Source: Caulobacteraceae bacterium (GTDB lineage: Bacteria > Pseudomonadota > Alphaproteobacteria > Caulobacterales > Caulobacteraceae). Taken from it: 64,000 bases of DNA. Location: the NCBI GenBank assembly GCA_947476325.1, contig CANJPZ010000003.1, positions 1 through 64,000 of the forward strand. The letters run 5' to 3'. The position numbers and the translations under genes are program-made. The notes below the pieces were generated by a model. It did no database searches, was not told the origin of the DNA, and was given only the letters and a program-made list of their open reading frames with translations. This document shows positions 61,857 through 64,000 of the stretch, one piece after another. Within the stretch, counting starts at the first letter, position 1, and each line of letters opens with the position of its first letter.

Positions 61857-63238
61857 TATCGCTTCGTAACCCGCAGCCGGATGCCATGTCTGGCCCGCAG
61901 GGTGATGCGGTGGCTGGGCATGGGTTCGGCCTCGCCGGGCGGGTCGACGCGGTAGCGTTTCACCACTTCGGCCAGGGCGATCATCGCCTCCTGCATGGCG
62001 AAAGCCGCGCCGATGCAGATACGCGGGCCCTGGCTGAACGGGATGTAGGCGAACCGGTCAATTTTCTCGCGATTGCCCTGCAGGAAGCGTTCCGGTTTGA
62101 AGGCGTCGGGGTCATCCCACAGCAGCTTGTGGCGGTGAACGACGTAGGGCGTGATCAGCACCGCGGTTCCGGCCGGAATGGCCTGACCGCAGATCACATC
62201 ATCGGCCCTGGCCCGGCGGGTCAGGGACGGGGCGGGCGGGAACAGCCGCATGGACTCCTCGATCACCGCACGGGTCCAAGGCATGGCCTCCGCCCAGTTG
62301 GGGTCAGCCAGGTCAAAGACGTCAGCCTCGGCCTGGACCCGCTGCTGGGCGGCCAGGTCATGGGACAACAGGTGCAGGGTCCAGCCTAGGGTCCGGGCGG
62401 TGGTCTCGTGCCCGGCCAGGATGAAGGTCAGGATGTTGGCGGCCACTTCGCGCTCGGACAGGGCGCCGCCGCCGTCGACGTCCTGGGCGGTGATCAAGGC
62501 CGACAGCAGGTCGTCGGGCGCGGGCGCGCCGCCGTCGATCAGGGCTCGGCGGTCCCTGACCAGTTGGGCCACGCGGGTTTCGAAGAACCTGGCCATGCCG
62601 CCGCCGGCGATCTGGCCCAGGCGCGGCAGCCAGCGCGGCGCATCCAGCACATCAAGCGGATCGATCCGCGCGGCGGTGTCCAGAAAGCCCGTCAGGGCGC
62701 GCTCGAACTGCGCGGCCTCGCCACCCAGCATGTCGGAGAACATGGTGGCCGAGATGATTTCGAACGTCAGGCCGGTCATCTCGCGATCGATGTTGATGAT
62801 CCCGGCCGTGCGACCGTCGAGCCAGTGACTGACGCGGGCCTCGCAGACCTCACGCATGCGGGCCGCGCTGGTCGCTGTACGGGCTGGGGTGAACAGCGGT
62901 GCCATGATCCGGCGCGCGCGCTTCCAGTCGTCGCCCTCGACCAGCAGCAGGCCATCGGCCAGCATGGGGCCCAGCACCCGGCGCTGCAGTTCGCCCTTGT
63001 CGTAATTCTTGGCGTTTTCCAGCAGGACGTAGCGGATTCCCGCCGGGTCGCTGACGTTGATCGCATAACCCAGGGCGCTGCGGCCAAACAGGATCGGCTC
63101 GGCAAAATGCCGCTCGGACCACATGTTCAGCGGCTCGCGCCAGGCGATCCACAAAAAGCGCGGAATGCTGACCGGCTTGCCCGAACGGCGGGTCGGCGTG
63201 ACGGGGCGGAAGGGGTGATCAACAGCGCCGTCGGCCAT
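61856..63238 (-). CDS. cytochrome P450
   Basis: The 460-residue protein has all P450 hallmarks: I-helix AGHETTA, K-helix EESMRLFPP (ExxR), PERFLQGNREKIDRFAYIPFSQGPRICIG with the heme cysteine C408, and the meander region before it. The length and FSQGPRICIG match the class I bacterial P450 group that uses separate ferredoxin. No ferredoxin or reductase gene lies next to it. It starts 5 bp after purL. Substrate unknown. Confidence 0.95.
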   Translation of the reverse strand: MADGAVDHPFRPVTPTRRSGKPVSIPRFLWIAWREPLNMWSERHFAEPILFGRSALGYAINVSDPAGIRYVLLENAKNYDKGELQRRVLGPMLADGLLLVEGDDWKRARRIMAPLFTPARTATSAARMREVCEARVSHWLDGRTAGIINIDREMTGLTFEIISATMFSDMLGGEAAQFERALTGFLDTAARIDPLDVLDAPRWLPRLGQIAGGGMARFFETRVAQLVRDRRALIDGGAPAPDDLLSALITAQDVDGGGALSEREVAANILTFILAGHETTARTLGWTLHLLSHDLAAQQRVQAEADVFDLADPNWAEAMPWTRAVIEESMRLFPPAPSLTRRARADDVICGQAIPAGTAVLITPYVVHRHKLLWDDPDAFKPERFLQGNREKIDRFAYIPFSQGPRICIGAAFAMQEAMIALAEVVKRYRVDPPGEAEPMPSHRITLRARHGIRLRVTKR

Positions 63239-63243
63239 GGTGG

Positions 63244-64000
63244 TTATGCCTTTGCCGCCATGTAGTCCGGCATCCAGTGCTCGTTGGCGGCCCGAAGCGC
63301 CGGCATGGCGATACTGAACAACTCTTTCGAGGCGAAGGCCTCGCCGCCCGCCTCGCCCGCCACGATGGCGTGGACGCCGGCCGCCCCGGCGTCGGCGAGA
63401 ACCCGGGCTGCGTCGCGGGTGGCGACCAGATAACGGCCCTGATCCTCGCCGAAGAGGAACGGGTGAGCGTGGGCGCCGCTCGAGGCGGAGAGTGTCACCC
63501 CGATGCTGGACGCCAGCGCCATTTCGGCGGCGGCAATGACCAGGCCGCCGTCCGACAGGTCGTGACAGGCGGTGATCAGCTTGCCGTGGATCAGACCGCG
63601 CACGAAATCGCCGTTACGGCGCTCGGCGACCAGATCAACCGGAGGCGGCGCGCCATCTTCGCGGCCCAGAAGTTCGCGCAAATACAAACTCGCGCCCAGC
63701 TCGCCGTGATTGTCGCCGATCAGGATCAGCATATCGCCGTCGCGCAGGTTCGAAAAGTCCATGTGATCGTCGTAGTCGGCCAGCAGGCCAACAGCCCCGA
63801 CGGTGGGCGTCGGCGGAATGGCTGCGCCATTGGTCTCGTTGTAGAGGCTCACATTGCCGCTCACGACCGGGAAATCCAGTTCCCGGCAGGCCAGGGCCAT
63901 ACCGTCGATGGCCCGGACGATCTGGCCCATGATCTCGGGGCGTTCAGGGTTTCCGAAGTTCAGATTGTCGGTGATGGCGATGGGATCGGACCCGACGGCG
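63244..64000 (-). CDS. purL: phosphoribosylformylglycinamidine synthase subunit PurL, 5' part outside window
   Basis: The leftward frame enters at base 64000 and ends with TAA at 63246-63244. It shows the middle/C-terminal AIRS-like domain of PurL: VGSDPIAITDNLNFGNPERPE, ACRELDFPVVSGNVSLYNETNG, DLSDGGLVIAAAEMALASSIGV. PurL catalyses the fourth step of purine synthesis with PurQ and PurS. The N-terminal part is not in the window. The P450 gene follows 5 bp later. Confidence 0.96.
   Translation of the reverse strand, partial: AVGSDPIAITDNLNFGNPERPEIMGQIVRAIDGMALACRELDFPVVSGNVSLYNETNGAAIPPTPTVGAVGLLADYDDHMDFSNLRDGDMLILIGDNHGELGASLYLRELLGREDGAPPPVDLVAERRNGDFVRGLIHGKLITACHDLSDGGLVIAAAEMALASSIGVTLSASSGAHAHPFLFGEDQGRYLVATRDAARVLADAGAAGVHAIVAGEAGGEAFASKELFSIAMPALRAANEHWMPDYMAAKA

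Overview
The window reads as a chromosomal segment of a Caulobacteraceae alphaproteobacterium (Caulobacter/Phenylobacterium type). The evidence is the order fliF-fliG-flbE-fliN-flbD-flhA, a fliI-fliJ pair divergent from the cell-cycle regulator ctrA, an alpha-type sspB, GANTC (CcrM) sites and TTAA-N7-TTAA (CtrA) boxes at the right promoters, high GC, and strong GCC/CTG codon bias. No tRNA, rRNA, CRISPR array, prophage or transposase gene was seen.

Layout. 1-3.9 kb: the 3' part of a trimeric autotransporter adhesin built of 14-residue repeats, a putative glycosyltransferase and a secreted protein. 4.0-8.6 kb: ptsP, rodZ and ispG. 8.7-10.8 kb: two tandem related exported proteins and a small beta-rich protein. 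10.9-14.9 kb: prfA, a DUF4197 protein, prmC and a DUF4167 protein. 15-19.6 kb: a serine hydrolase, clpB and a TetR regulator. 19.6-25.2 kb: an acrylyl-CoA reductase-type oxidoreductase, sspB, a thioesterase, a caspase-like C13 peptidase with a LysM domain, a RusA-like nuclease and an orphan molybdopterin oxidase. 25.3-28 kb: fumC, an amber-interrupted DUF2171 gene, a GST and a DUF4169 protein.

28-39.2 kb holds the flagellar block: MS ring, C ring, FlbD activator, FlhA export gate, then fliI/fliJ on the other strand with an internally deleted GH10 xylanase gene coupled behind fliJ. A nested palindromic repeat sits between flbD and flhA. 39.4-42.1 kb carries ctrA directly followed by ftsZ, which has no ftsQ/ftsA beside it; this differs from the usual dcw arrangement. 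lpxC, bamD, recN and ligA follow as in Caulobacter. A vapBC-type toxin-antitoxin pair lies at 48.9-49.6 kb.

49.7-56.3 kb: an SDR, then a leftward bioF-bioD-prmA-aminopeptidase P operon, divergent from bioA by only 25 bp. 56.3-59.7 kb: a small hypothetical, a TrmJ-type methyltransferase, a nitronate monooxygenase and rpsD. The right end is one leftward operon: purL (cut by the window edge), a cytochrome P450, a CPBP protease, bolA, a degenerate aldo/keto reductase and grxD.

Most of the window is housekeeping. The parts most worth a second look are the sequon-rich adhesin beside a glycosyltransferase, the tandem exported paralogues, the C13-LysM fusion, the deleted xylanase in the fliIJ operon, the amber codon in DUF2171, and the ctrA-ftsZ junction with its clustered GANTC and CtrA sites.
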